This document shows, one piece after another, positions 6,436-12,750 of a DNA stretch of 19,268 nt. How positions within the stretch are numbered: the first letter of the stretch is position 1; each line of letters opens with the position of its first letter. The notes beneath the pieces were generated by a model. The model was not told the origin of the DNA, did not search any database, and saw only the letters and a list, made by a program, of their open reading frames with translations. The DNA lies in contig JAEWKH010000144.1 in the NCBI GenBank assembly GCA_023386155.1, positions 1 to 19,268 on the forward strand, read 5' to 3'. Origin of the DNA: Pseudomonadota bacterium. Its GTDB lineage: Bacteria > Pseudomonadota > Alphaproteobacteria > Rhizobiales > Beijerinckiaceae. The position numbers were made by a program, and so were the translations under genes.

Positions 6436-7020
6436 TTACCGAAGAACCACGACCCGGGCGCCGACCTTGGCGCGGTTGTAGAGGTCCACCACGTCCTCGT
6501 TGGTCATGCGGATGCAGCCCGAGGAGACGGCCTCGCCGATGGTCTCCGGCTCGTTCGATCCGTGGATGCGGTAGATCGTGCTGCCGATGTAGAGGGCGCG
6601 GGCGCCGAGTGGGTTGTCCGGGCCGCCCTTCATGTAGCGGGGCAGGTCGGGACGACGCTTGAGCATGGAGGCCGGCGGGCGCCAGTCCGGCCATTCCCGC
6701 TTCATGGTGACGGAATGGGAACCCGCCCAGGTGAAGCCCGGACGACCCACGCCGACGCCGTACTGAATGGCCTGGCCGTTGCCGAGCACGTACCAGAGGC
6801 GGCGTTCGCTGGTCGACACGACGATGGTGCCGGGCACATAGCGGCCCGTGAAGGCGACGAGCTCGCGCGGGACCGGCGCGGCCTGGGCCTTCAGGGCCTC
6901 TTCCGCGCTGTACAGCGGCTGGCGGGTGAGGGGATCGATTGCCGTAAATGCCGCTGCCGGCGTCGCCAGGGCGACGAAGGCGCAGGCGAGCCCGGAGAGG
7001 GCAGCGCGAGTGCGTCCCAT
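6436..7020 (-). CDS. L,D-transpeptidase, YkuD/ErfK family
   Basis: 194 residues. Residues 1-24 form a signal peptide ending near PAAA-F, so the enzyme works in the periplasm. The YkuD catalytic domain covers about residues 64-193. The active-site signature is complete: His153 ('RIHGSN'), then 'SSGCIRM' with nucleophile Cys169 and Arg171. Such enzymes either make 3-3 crosslinks in peptidoglycan or attach outer-membrane proteins to peptidoglycan; alphaproteobacteria typically carry many paralogues, so the exact role cannot be named. The start is supported by a GAGG ribosome binding site 6 bases upstream. It appears monocistronic, with a clear terminator downstream and a tRNA gene beyond its promoter region. 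Confidence 0.93.
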   Translation of the reverse strand: MGRTRAALSGLACAFVALATPAAAFTAIDPLTRQPLYSAEEALKAQAAPVPRELVAFTGRYVPGTIVVSTSERRLWYVLGNGQAIQYGVGVGRPGFTWAGSHSVTMKREWPDWRPPASMLKRRPDLPRYMKGGPDNPLGARALYIGSTIYRIHGSNEPETIGEAVSSGCIRMTNEDVVDLYNRAKVGARVVVLR

Positions 7021-7227
7021 GATTGCCTCAGATAAAACACGGTTAGTTGCGGGTTCTGCCCTTGCTTAACGCAACAGCCCCGCTTCGGATCCAAGCTTTA
7101 TCAAGGTTCTGCTATAAAATCCTAGTAGGGAAATGCCTCATTCCCGCCATATCGTAAGCAGCGGGTTAAAGCCGCGCTGCCACAATTGGCGGTTCAAAAT
7201 ACTTGAGGTGGCATCCGCTTCTTTGGC
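7021..7227. other. Intergenic region between the L,D-transpeptidase gene and the tRNA promoter
   Basis: This relatively AT-rich gap must hold the minus-strand promoter of the transpeptidase gene, but I could not pick one confidently. The only structures seen are a short inverted repeat GTTGCG (7046-7051) and CGCAAC (7070-7075) upstream of the transpeptidase start, and a TATAAA at about 7111-7116 without a convincing partner box. No open reading frame is supported. Confidence 0.4.
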
Positions 7228-7255
7228 TTGACGCCGGGGGTTCTGCGCCATTAGA
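7228..7255 (+). promoter_or_regulatory. Sigma70-type promoter of tRNA-Val
   Basis: TTGACG (7228-7233), preceded by GC as in many alphaproteobacterial -35 boxes, is followed after a 16-bp spacer by ATTAGA (7250-7255). The tRNA begins 12 bases further on, which fits a transcript with a very short 5' leader. Spacing and -35 are good; the -10 match is only partial. Confidence 0.55.
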
Positions 7256-7267
7256 AGGCCCTTGTCA

Positions 7268-7342
7268 GGGCGCGTAGCTCAGCGGGAGAGCATTCGCTTC
7301 ACAGGCGTAGGGTCACAGGTTCAATCCCTGTCGCGCCCACCA
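7268..7342 (+). tRNA. tRNA-Val (anticodon CAC)
   Basis: A 75-nt cloverleaf including an encoded CCA end. The acceptor stem GGGCGCG pairs with CGCGCCC, and the D arm is GCTC-AGCGGGA-GAGC. The T arm is ACAGG-TTCAATC-CCTGT, followed by discriminator A and CCA (7340-7342). The anticodon loop TTCACAG places CAC at positions 34-36, which reads valine codon GUG. The anticodon stem TTCGC/GCGTA contains a U-U mismatch at 28-42 by this folding; the other four pairs are normal. Confidence 0.95.
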
Positions 7343-7410
7343 TTCCTTCGTGACAGCTTGGCTTCTCTTTCTGGTGTGCGACGGATGTCGCGCGCGCTTG
7401 TCGCCGCACG

Positions 7411-8112
7411 TCAGGCCGCCATCGGCCTCATGACCGCCCGCACGGCAGCGAACAGATCGTCGAAATGGTCGATGACGAGATCGGGGCCGAGTTCCCGGAC
7501 AGGCACGTCCGTGTAGCCGAACGGCACCGCGATCACCGGGATGCCGGCATTCTGCGCCGTGACGATATCCGTCCGGGAATCGCCGACCATGACGGCCCGG
7601 GACGGGCTTCCGCCGGCCCGCTCGATGGTCAGGGTCAGGTGGCGCGGGTCGGGCTTGAAGTAGGGGAACGTGTCCCGGCCGCAATTGGCCGCGAAGCGGT
7701 GGCCGATGCCGAGCTCGTCGAGCAGCTTCACCGAATGCTCCTCGACCTTGTTGGTGCACACCGCCAGGAGGAAGCCCGCCTCTTCCAGCCGGTCCAGGGC
7801 CGCGGCCACGCCCGGATAAAGTTCGGTCCGCACGCGGATATTCTCGCCGTAATGGACCATGAACTGCCGGAACAGCTCGTCGAGATAGGCAGGCGACAGC
7901 TCCTTTCCGGCGGCTTCGAAGCCGCGCTGGATCAGGGCGCGGGCCCCTGCGCCGATCATGTCGCGCGCCTTGGCCACCGGCAGGGGAGCCAGGCCCTCCC
8001 GGTCGAGGATCACGTTGAGGGTCCCGACGAGGTCGCCGGCCGTGTCTGCCAGGGTTCCATCGAGGTCGAAGACCGCGATGGGGGAGGCGAGGTGCGGGGT
8101 ATCAATGGCCAT
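7411..8112 (-). CDS. gph: Phosphoglycolate phosphatase, HAD superfamily
   Basis: 233 residues. It removes phosphate from 2-phosphoglycolate, which arises from DNA repair or from oxygenase side reactions, so that carbon can re-enter metabolism as glycolate. All four HAD motifs are visible: motif I 'DLDGT' with nucleophile Asp16 and general acid Asp18, motif II Thr120 in 'CTNK', motif III Lys153 in 'KPDP', and motif IV 'GDSRTD' with Asp178 and Asp182 for magnesium. The helical cap lies between motifs I and II (about 24-90). Related HAD phosphatases (pyrophosphatase PpaX-like, sugar phosphatases) share these motifs, so the substrate is assigned by family likeness and by its position near rpiA. 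The ribosome binding site is weak (AGCAGG about 13-18 bases upstream). Confidence 0.87.
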   Translation of the reverse strand: MAIDTPHLASPIAVFDLDGTLADTAGDLVGTLNVILDREGLAPLPVAKARDMIGAGARALIQRGFEAAGKELSPAYLDELFRQFMVHYGENIRVRTELYPGVAAALDRLEEAGFLLAVCTNKVEEHSVKLLDELGIGHRFAANCGRDTFPYFKPDPRHLTLTIERAGGSPSRAVMVGDSRTDIVTAQNAGIPVIAVPFGYTDVPVRELGPDLVIDHFDDLFAAVRAVMRPMAA

Positions 8113-8204
8113 GAAGGTCGGCTACCTGCTGGGGGCAAGGGAATCAAGCCTTGGGATGATATGGTGCCTATGGTTGATTCGTTCTTACCGGATGGAGTTG
8201 ATGA

Positions 8205-8660
8205 ATGCGGCCCCTTGGTTCCGCAGCGTTGCTTTTGGCAGTCCTGGCGCCGGGGGGGCTCTCCGGCCCCGCCTTGGCGGCCTCTTATGAATTCGTCCCC
8301 GCGCCTCAGACGGACCTGAACAGGATTTATAGGATCGATCGGATCACCGGCGAGGTCAGCTCGTGCCAATATGGCCTGCAGGAGGGCACGGTCGGGGTCA
8401 CGCTCTGCTACAGCGCGGGCGAGGGCGCCGGGGCCCAGACGCCCGGGGAATATGGACTTGTCGCCTCTCGGCACGAGCGGGAAGGGGGCGTGTTCCGGGT
8501 CAATTACCGCACCGGCCAGATGAGCGTCTGCTACGTTTTCGACGAGCGGGTGGTCTGCACGCCTCAGATGACGCCTTCGCCGGCCTCGTCGACGGCCGCG
8601 CCGACGGCGGCCACGCCGAGCGTCGGTTCGGGGACAGGAGCCTCGCCGCAGCGTCCCTGA
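8205..8660 (+). CDS. Small secreted protein with duplicated Cys motif, function unknown
   Basis: 151 residues. The start ATG has a GGAG ribosome binding site 7 bases upstream. Residues 1-26 look like a signal peptide (hydrophobic core, PALAA end). The mature part contains two aligned copies of a 14-residue motif, residues 41-54 and 96-109, of the form [IV][YF]R[IV][DN]xxTG[EQ][VM]Sx followed by Cys54 or Cys109. Each copy is followed by a second Cys (Cys68, Cys118), giving four cysteines in two pairs that could form disulfides in the periplasm. The last about 30 residues are Ser/Thr/Ala/Pro-rich and probably flexible. I do not recognise a named family. It is divergent from the phosphatase gene and is followed by a likely terminator. 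Confidence 0.78.
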   Translation: MRPLGSAALLLAVLAPGGLSGPALAASYEFVPAPQTDLNRIYRIDRITGEVSSCQYGLQEGTVGVTLCYSAGEGAGAQTPGEYGLVASRHEREGGVFRVNYRTGQMSVCYVFDERVVCTPQMTPSPASSTAAPTAATPSVGSGTGASPQRP

Positions 8661-8679
8661 CGGGCCTGGCGGGGGCTCT

Positions 8680-8718
8680 GTGGCCGACCGAAGGTGAAAC
8701 CTTCTTTCTTCCGGCCAC
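8680..8718 (+). terminator. Probable rho-independent terminator after the small secreted protein gene
   Basis: An inner hairpin GAAGGT (8690-8695), loop GAA, ACCTTC (8699-8704) is followed by TTTCTT. A larger inverted repeat GTGGCCG (8680-8686) with CGGCCAC (8712-8718) encloses it. The inner stem with its T-rich tail is the likely termination signal. Confidence 0.6.
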
Positions 8719-8730
8719 CCTGACGTGCTA

Positions 8731-8843
8731 GAGCGTCGTGCAGAAAAGTGGCCCCGGTTTTCTGCAAACAACGATGCTCTCATCAAGTGTGAGAGCATCG
8801 GATTGGGTCCCAAAAGTGCATTCCACTTTTGGGTCCGATGCTA
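8731..8843. repeat. Double-hairpin intergenic repeat, complete unit (copy 2)
   Basis: It has the same architecture as 3832-3946. The first hairpin has outer arms AGCGTCGT (8732-8739) and ACGATGCT (8771-8778, one non-Watson-Crick pair) and inner arms GCAGAAAA (8740-8747) and TTTTCTGC (8758-8765). The second has outer arms AGCATCGGA (8794-8802) and TCCGATGCT (8834-8842) and inner arms CCCAAAAGTG (8809-8818) and CACTTTTGGG (8824-8833). Inner-arm bases differ from copy 1 but the changes are matched on both sides, so pairing has been kept. It lies 60 bases upstream of rpiA. Confidence 0.85.
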
Positions 8844-8902
8844 TAGAGGCGAGCAAAACAGCCTTTCGCATGCCGGAGCGGACGCATTCTTAGAGGATTT
8901 CA

Positions 8903-9598
8903 GTGAGCGACAATCTCAAGCGCGCTGCAGCCGAACGGGCTGCCGAGCTCGTCACGGACGGCATGAGGCTGGGCCTGGGCACCGGGTCGACGGCGGCCCA
9001 TTTCGTCGCGGCCATCGGCGAGCGGGTCCGGACCGGGCTCAAGGTGGTGGGCGTCCCCACCTCCGAGGCGACCCGCGACCAGGCGCAGCGCGAGGGCATC
9101 CCCCTCTCGACCCTCGACGAGACCCCGGACCTCGACCTGACGGTCGACGGAGCCGACGAGCTTGACGACGACCTTCGCCTCATCAAGGGCGGCGGCGGCG
9201 CGCTCCTGCGGGAGAAGATCGTCGCCTCCGCCAGCCAGCGGATGATCGTGATCGCCGACGGGACGAAGCATGTCTCGAAGCTCGGCCGCTTCCCTCTCCC
9301 CATCGAGGTCGTTCCCTTCGGCCTCACGGCCACGGAACGGGCCATCGTCAGACTGCTCGACAGCCTTGGGATGAGCGGCGAGCTGAAGCTCCGCCATGCT
9401 CCCGACGGAGCGGCCTATGTCACGGACGGGGGCCATTTCATCCTCGATGCGCATCTCGGGCGCATCGACAAGCCGAACGTGCTCGCCTCGACGCTGAACA
9501 ACATTCCCGGCGTGGTCGAGCACGGTCTTTTCCTGGGCCTGGCCACCGGGGCGATCCTCGCAACGGCTGACGGGCTTGTCGAACTCGGTCAGCTCTGA
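8903..9598 (+). CDS. rpiA: Ribose-5-phosphate isomerase A
   Basis: 231 residues, normal for RpiA. It interconverts ribose 5-phosphate and ribulose 5-phosphate in the non-oxidative pentose phosphate pathway in the cytoplasm. The start is GTG with an AGAGGA ribosome binding site 5 bases upstream. Family marks are 'GLGTGSTAAHF' (24-34, phosphate loop), 'DGADE' (82-86), and 'KGGGGALLREKI' (95-106) holding the substrate lysine and the catalytic base Glu104. The C-terminal half has the usual 'NNIPGVVEHGLFLG' segment. It is followed after 31 bases by a DUF2059 gene on the same strand, with no terminator between, so the two are likely co-transcribed. Confidence 0.96.
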   Translation: MSDNLKRAAAERAAELVTDGMRLGLGTGSTAAHFVAAIGERVRTGLKVVGVPTSEATRDQAQREGIPLSTLDETPDLDLTVDGADELDDDLRLIKGGGGALLREKIVASASQRMIVIADGTKHVSKLGRFPLPIEVVPFGLTATERAIVRLLDSLGMSGELKLRHAPDGAAYVTDGGHFILDAHLGRIDKPNVLASTLNNIPGVVEHGLFLGLATGAILATADGLVELGQL

Positions 9599-9629
9599 CC
9601 CCCAAGCTATGACGATTGGAGCCTTCCCT

Positions 9630-10136
9630 ATGATCCGCAACGCCTCCCGCCTGGCCGCGACATCGGTCGCGCTGTTCATGCTCGCGAGCCCGGTCTTCGC
9701 CCAGCAGGCGCAGCAGCCCAGCGCCGGCCAGCTGGCCGCCGCCAGCGAAGTCGCCATCGGGTCCGGCCTGACCGGCGCCTTCGACGCCATGACCGGCCCG
9801 ATGCTCAACCAGCTTCAGCAGATGAACGTGATGCGCCCCGAGATCCGCCAGGACCTGGATCAGGTGGTGGCGCTCATCCGTCCCGAGGTCGACCAGAAGA
9901 AGCAGGAGATGATCGACGCCACGGCCCGGATCCTCGCCACCCGCTTCAGCGAGGCGGAACTGAAGGAGCTTGCGACCTTCTACAAGTCGCCGGTCGGCCA
10001 GAAATGGGTGCAGCTGCAGCCGGGCGTCCTCGACGCCATCGTCCAGGACATGGCGATCTGGACCCAGAGGACCTCGGAATTCATCATGAACCGCGCCCGC
10101 GAGGAAATGAACAAGCGCGGCCATCAGCTGAACTGA
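9630..10136 (+). CDS. DUF2059 domain-containing exported protein
   Basis: 168 residues. I chose ATG 9630 because it gives a clean signal peptide (residues 1-25, 'SPVFAQQ' cleavage region) and has GGAG 8 bases upstream; earlier in-frame ATGs at 9576 and 9609 would bury the signal peptide or overlap rpiA. The DUF2059 domain covers about residues 90-150. Its hallmark is 'FSEAELKELATFYKSPVGQKW' split around residues 106-126, meaning a helix pair in which growth of the helix is followed by 'FY.SP.G'. The protein is predicted to be periplasmic, largely helical, with a Gln-rich linker after the signal peptide. The molecular function of DUF2059 is unknown. It follows rpiA in the same transcript and ends at a strong terminator. 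Confidence 0.9.
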   Translation: MIRNASRLAATSVALFMLASPVFAQQAQQPSAGQLAAASEVAIGSGLTGAFDAMTGPMLNQLQQMNVMRPEIRQDLDQVVALIRPEVDQKKQEMIDATARILATRFSEAELKELATFYKSPVGQKWVQLQPGVLDAIVQDMAIWTQRTSEFIMNRAREEMNKRGHQLN

Positions 10137-10164
10137 CGGCCCGCCTTTCGGTTCCGATGCAAGG

Positions 10165-10190
10165 AAAGCCCGGTTCGCCGGGCTTTTTCT
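10165..10190 (+). terminator. Strong rho-independent terminator
   Basis: The stem AAAGCCCGG (10165-10173), a TTCG tetraloop and CCGGGCTTT (10178-10186) run into a T-tract (10184-10188). This is a textbook intrinsic terminator with the very stable UUCG loop, ending the rpiA-DUF2059 transcript. Confidence 0.93.
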
Positions 10191-10316
10191 TTGGGAGCAT
10201 GGTCCTTGCCGCTGCCAAGCTCGGCACTAGCATTGTCTCTGCAGGGCTTTCCCTTCAGAGCCCGTGCACCCTTTCCGCCCCTGCGCGAGATGCGGGGCGC
10301 CACAGAGGAGTGGGCC

Positions 10317-10640
10317 ATGGCTGAAGATTGGGCTGCCGATGTGAAGAAATACGCGCCGAACGCCGACGACAAGGCGATTGCGGGGATCGTGCGATATCTC
10401 GGCATCGCGCTGCAGAACCGCGACTCCTCCCTCGTTTCCGTCTCGGATCCGAGCGAGCGGGCCCGCGTGCGCGACAATTTCCTGAAGAAGAAGCTCGGGC
10501 TGACCGCATCGGACGGCGAGCTGGATCAGGCGATCCTGGCGGTCGGGGAACAGCTCAAGGGCGACCGAACCAAGAACCGGGTGACGTTCTACTACCTGCT
10601 GGCCGAGCGCTTCGGAAAGCTGTCGGCCTTTTCGTCATAG
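10317..10640 (+). CDS. DUF2853 family protein
   Basis: 107 residues from ATG 10317, which has a GAGGAG ribosome binding site 7 bases upstream; an earlier in-frame ATG at 10191 overlaps the preceding terminator and is rejected. The whole protein is one DUF2853 domain: 'DWAADVKKYAP' start, 'IVRYLGIALQNRDSSLV' (residues about 24-40), 'ARVRDNFLKKKLGLT', and 'DRTKNRVTFYYLLAERFGKL' near the end. It is predicted to be a soluble, mostly helical, highly charged cytoplasmic protein without signal peptide. The family is common in Alphaproteobacteria and has no known function. It is a single-gene unit between the upstream terminator and the hairpin at 10651. Confidence 0.9.
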   Translation: MAEDWAADVKKYAPNADDKAIAGIVRYLGIALQNRDSSLVSVSDPSERARVRDNFLKKKLGLTASDGELDQAILAVGEQLKGDRTKNRVTFYYLLAERFGKLSAFSS

Positions 10641-10650
10641 GGCCTTGCGG

Positions 10651-10678
10651 CCCCTCGCCCTCCATCGAGGGCGAGGGG
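10651..10678. terminator. Hairpin between convergent genes, probable bidirectional terminator
   Basis: A perfect 12-bp stem CCCCTCGCCCTC (10651-10662) with GAGGGCGAGGGG (10667-10678) and a 4-base loop CATC. It lies between the DUF2853 gene and the end of tctA, which point at each other. No T-tract follows on either strand, so termination may be inefficient or the hairpin may mainly protect 3' ends. Confidence 0.6.
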
Positions 10679-10698
10679 GATTGGCATGTGTCGAAGAA

Positions 10699-12198
10699 CT
10701 AGTCCTCGACCGCCTTGAAGCGCCCCAGTCCCTTGAGGAAGAAGGGGAGGACGAGGGCGATCAGGGCGATGGCCAAAAGCGTCGCCGAGATCGGGCTCTC
10801 GAGCAGGACCATCGGGTCGCCGAGACTGATCGAGAGCGCCCGCCGCAGCTGGCTCTCCGCGATCGGGCCCAGGATCAGGCCGACCACCACCGGGGCGATC
10901 GGGAAGTCGAACCGCCGCATGAGGAAGCCGAGCACGCCGAACACCGCCAGCATGATCAGCTCGACCGGGGACGGATTGGCCGCGATCGTGCCCATGGTGG
11001 CGAAGACCAGGATGCCCGCATAGAGCCAGGGCTGCGGGATGGTGAGCAGCTTCACCCACAGGCCGACCAGCGGCAGGTTCAGCACCAGCAGCATGGTGTT
11101 GGCGATGAACAGGCTGGCGATCAGGCCCCACACCAGGTTGGGCTGCTCGGCGAAGAGCAGGGGGCCGGGATTGAGGCCGTATTGCTGGAAGCCGGCCAGC
11201 ATCATGGCCGCCGTGGCCGAGGTGGGCAGGCCCAGGGTCAGCAGCGGCACGAGGGTGCCGGCCGCGGAGGCGTTGTTGGCGGCCTCCGGCCCGGCGACGC
11301 CCTCGATGGCGCCCTTGCCGAAATCCTCCGGATGCTTGGTCAGGCGCTTTTCCGTCGCGTAGGACAGGAAGGTCGGGATCTCGGCGCCACCGGCCGGAAG
11401 CGCCCCGATGGGGAAGCCGTAGGCGGTTCCGCGCAGCCACGGCTTCCAGGACCGTTTCCAGTCCTCCTTGGTCATCCAGAGCGACCCGCGCACCGCCTCG
11501 AGCTTCTCCTCGTGGACATGCCGGCGGGACGCCACGTAGAGAGCCTCGCCCACGGCGAAGAGGCCGACCGCCAGGGTCGTGACCTCGATGTTGTCGTACA
11601 GCTCCGGCACGCCGAAGCTCAGGCGCGACTGGCCGGAGAGCAGGTCGATGCCGATCAGGCCCAGCAGCAGGCCGATGAACAGGCTGGTGAGGCCGCGCAC
11701 GGGCGAGTCGCCGAAGGTGGCCGAGACGGTGACGAAGGCCACGCACATGAGCGCGAAGTAGTCCTCCGGCCCGAAGCTCACGGCAATCTCCACGAGGTAG
11801 GGAGCAAGCAGCGTGAGGCCCAGGGTGGCGATCGTGCCGGCCACGAAGGAGCCGATGGCGGAGGTGGCGAGCGCCGGGCCGCCGCGGCCGGCCTTGGCCA
11901 TCAGGTTGCCTTCGAGGGCGGTCGCCATGGAGGCGCTCTCGCCTGGCGTGTTGATCAGGATGGCGGTGGTCGAGCCGCCATACATGCCGCCGTAATAGAT
12001 GCCGGCGAACATGATGATCGATCCGCCCGGATCGAGCTTGAAGGTGATCGGCAGGAGCAGCGCCACGGTGAGTGCCGGGCCGATGCCGGGCAGCACGCCC
12101 ACGGCGGTGCCGAGGAGCACGCCGATGAGCGCGAACAGCAGGTTCATCGGCTCGATGGCGACGGCCAGGCCGCTGGCGAGGGAGGTGAAGGCTTCCAT
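10699..12198 (-). CDS. tctA: Tripartite tricarboxylate transporter, large membrane subunit TctA
   Basis: 499 residues, the normal length, with about 10-12 hydrophobic helices. TctA is the permease that moves a tricarboxylate or related carboxylate across the inner membrane, driven by an ion gradient and fed by the binding protein TctC. The two-fold internal symmetry is visible: 'GVLPGIGPALTVALLLP' near residues 34-50 and the matching 'ALPAGGAEIPTFLSYATEKR' in the second half. Other family marks are 'YYGGMYGGSTTAILINTPGE' and 'GLPTSATAAMMLAGF'. The ribosome binding site GAGG overlaps the TGA stop of tctB, with 10 bases between the two genes, so translation is coupled. It is the last gene of a tctC-tctB-tctA unit. 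The substrate is not determined by sequence; citrate is only the founding example. Confidence 0.95.
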   Translation of the reverse strand: MEAFTSLASGLAVAIEPMNLLFALIGVLLGTAVGVLPGIGPALTVALLLPITFKLDPGGSIIMFAGIYYGGMYGGSTTAILINTPGESASMATALEGNLMAKAGRGGPALATSAIGSFVAGTIATLGLTLLAPYLVEIAVSFGPEDYFALMCVAFVTVSATFGDSPVRGLTSLFIGLLLGLIGIDLLSGQSRLSFGVPELYDNIEVTTLAVGLFAVGEALYVASRRHVHEEKLEAVRGSLWMTKEDWKRSWKPWLRGTAYGFPIGALPAGGAEIPTFLSYATEKRLTKHPEDFGKGAIEGVAGPEAANNASAAGTLVPLLTLGLPTSATAAMMLAGFQQYGLNPGPLLFAEQPNLVWGLIASLFIANTMLLVLNLPLVGLWVKLLTIPQPWLYAGILVFATMGTIAANPSPVELIMLAVFGVLGFLMRRFDFPIAPVVVGLILGPIAESQLRRALSISLGDPMVLLESPISATLLAIALIALVLPFFLKGLGRFKAVED

Positions 12199-12208
12199 GG
12201 GCAGGGCC

Positions 12209-12682
12209 TCAGAACAGGTTCTCGAGCGGCCCTGCCGGCAGGGACAGGGTCAGGAGCTTGGCGAAGAGCAGATAGATGAAAAAGGCGATCACGGCGCCGA
12301 TCAGGAGATCCTTCAGGAAGGCCCGGCGCCCGAAGGCCGCCGACGTGGTGGCGAACAGGATGGCCGTGCCGATCATGAAGCCGCCGCCGAAGGCGATCAG
12401 GGCGATGAGGCAGGCGAGCCCGCCGAGGATCAGGATGATCGGCTTCCAGTCGAGGCTGTCGCGGGCCGGGAGGTCGCCCCTGAGCGCCCCGATGGCGTTG
12501 CCGATGGCGAGCAGCACGAGGCCGACCGAGACGACAATGGGCATGACCTTCGGGCCGAGGTCGTAGGGCGAGAGAATCTGGAGCTTGGTCATGTCCCACC
12601 AGACCACGCCGGCGAGGACAAGAAGAATGAGCGCGATGGCGAGACCTGCCACGTCGATGCGCCGCTGGGGTGATGTGCTCAT
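12209..12682 (-). CDS. tctB: Tripartite tricarboxylate transporter, small membrane subunit TctB
   Basis: 157 residues with four hydrophobic segments (about 11-30, 46-65, 80-105 and 122-147), the expected topology of TctB. TctB is the small integral-membrane partner of TctA and has no known catalytic residues. The short 'DLGPKVMP' loop after the first helix is typical of the family. The start ATG lies 10 bases after the T-tract of a terminator hairpin, and the only ribosome binding candidate (GGGA) is weak and partly inside that region, so tctB is expected to be expressed less than tctC. tctA follows at once. Confidence 0.92.
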   Translation of the reverse strand: MSTSPQRRIDVAGLAIALILLVLAGVVWWDMTKLQILSPYDLGPKVMPIVVSVGLVLLAIGNAIGALRGDLPARDSLDWKPIILILGGLACLIALIAFGGGFMIGTAILFATTSAAFGRRAFLKDLLIGAVIAFFIYLLFAKLLTLSLPAGPLENLF

Positions 12683-12690
12683 AGGTTATC

Positions 12691-12729
12691 CCAAAAAAGA
12701 AGCGCCGCGCTCCGAGAACGCGGCGCTTC
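12691..12729 (-). terminator. Intercistronic terminator/attenuator between tctC and tctB
   Basis: On the minus strand an 11-bp perfect stem GAAGCGCCGCG / CGCGGCGCTTC (12719-12729 and 12699-12709) with a 9-base loop is followed by TTTTTT (12693-12698). This has full intrinsic-terminator form yet lies inside the tctCBA unit. The expected effect is abundant tctC mRNA with partial readthrough to tctBA, as for many binding-protein transport operons; that effect is inference. Confidence 0.85.
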
Positions 12730-12750
12730 CAACGGCCTTTAACTTGAAAT

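Noticed and set aside
7268..7360. tRNA-Val as an integration site for a mobile element
   Set aside because: No integrase, no duplicated tRNA 3' end and no foreign block follows; the next gene is an ordinary phosphatase.
10645..12279. 544-codon plus-strand frame opposite tctA and tctB
   Set aside because: Its sequence is His/Gln/Asp/Gly-rich shadow text opposite a clear polytopic membrane protein.
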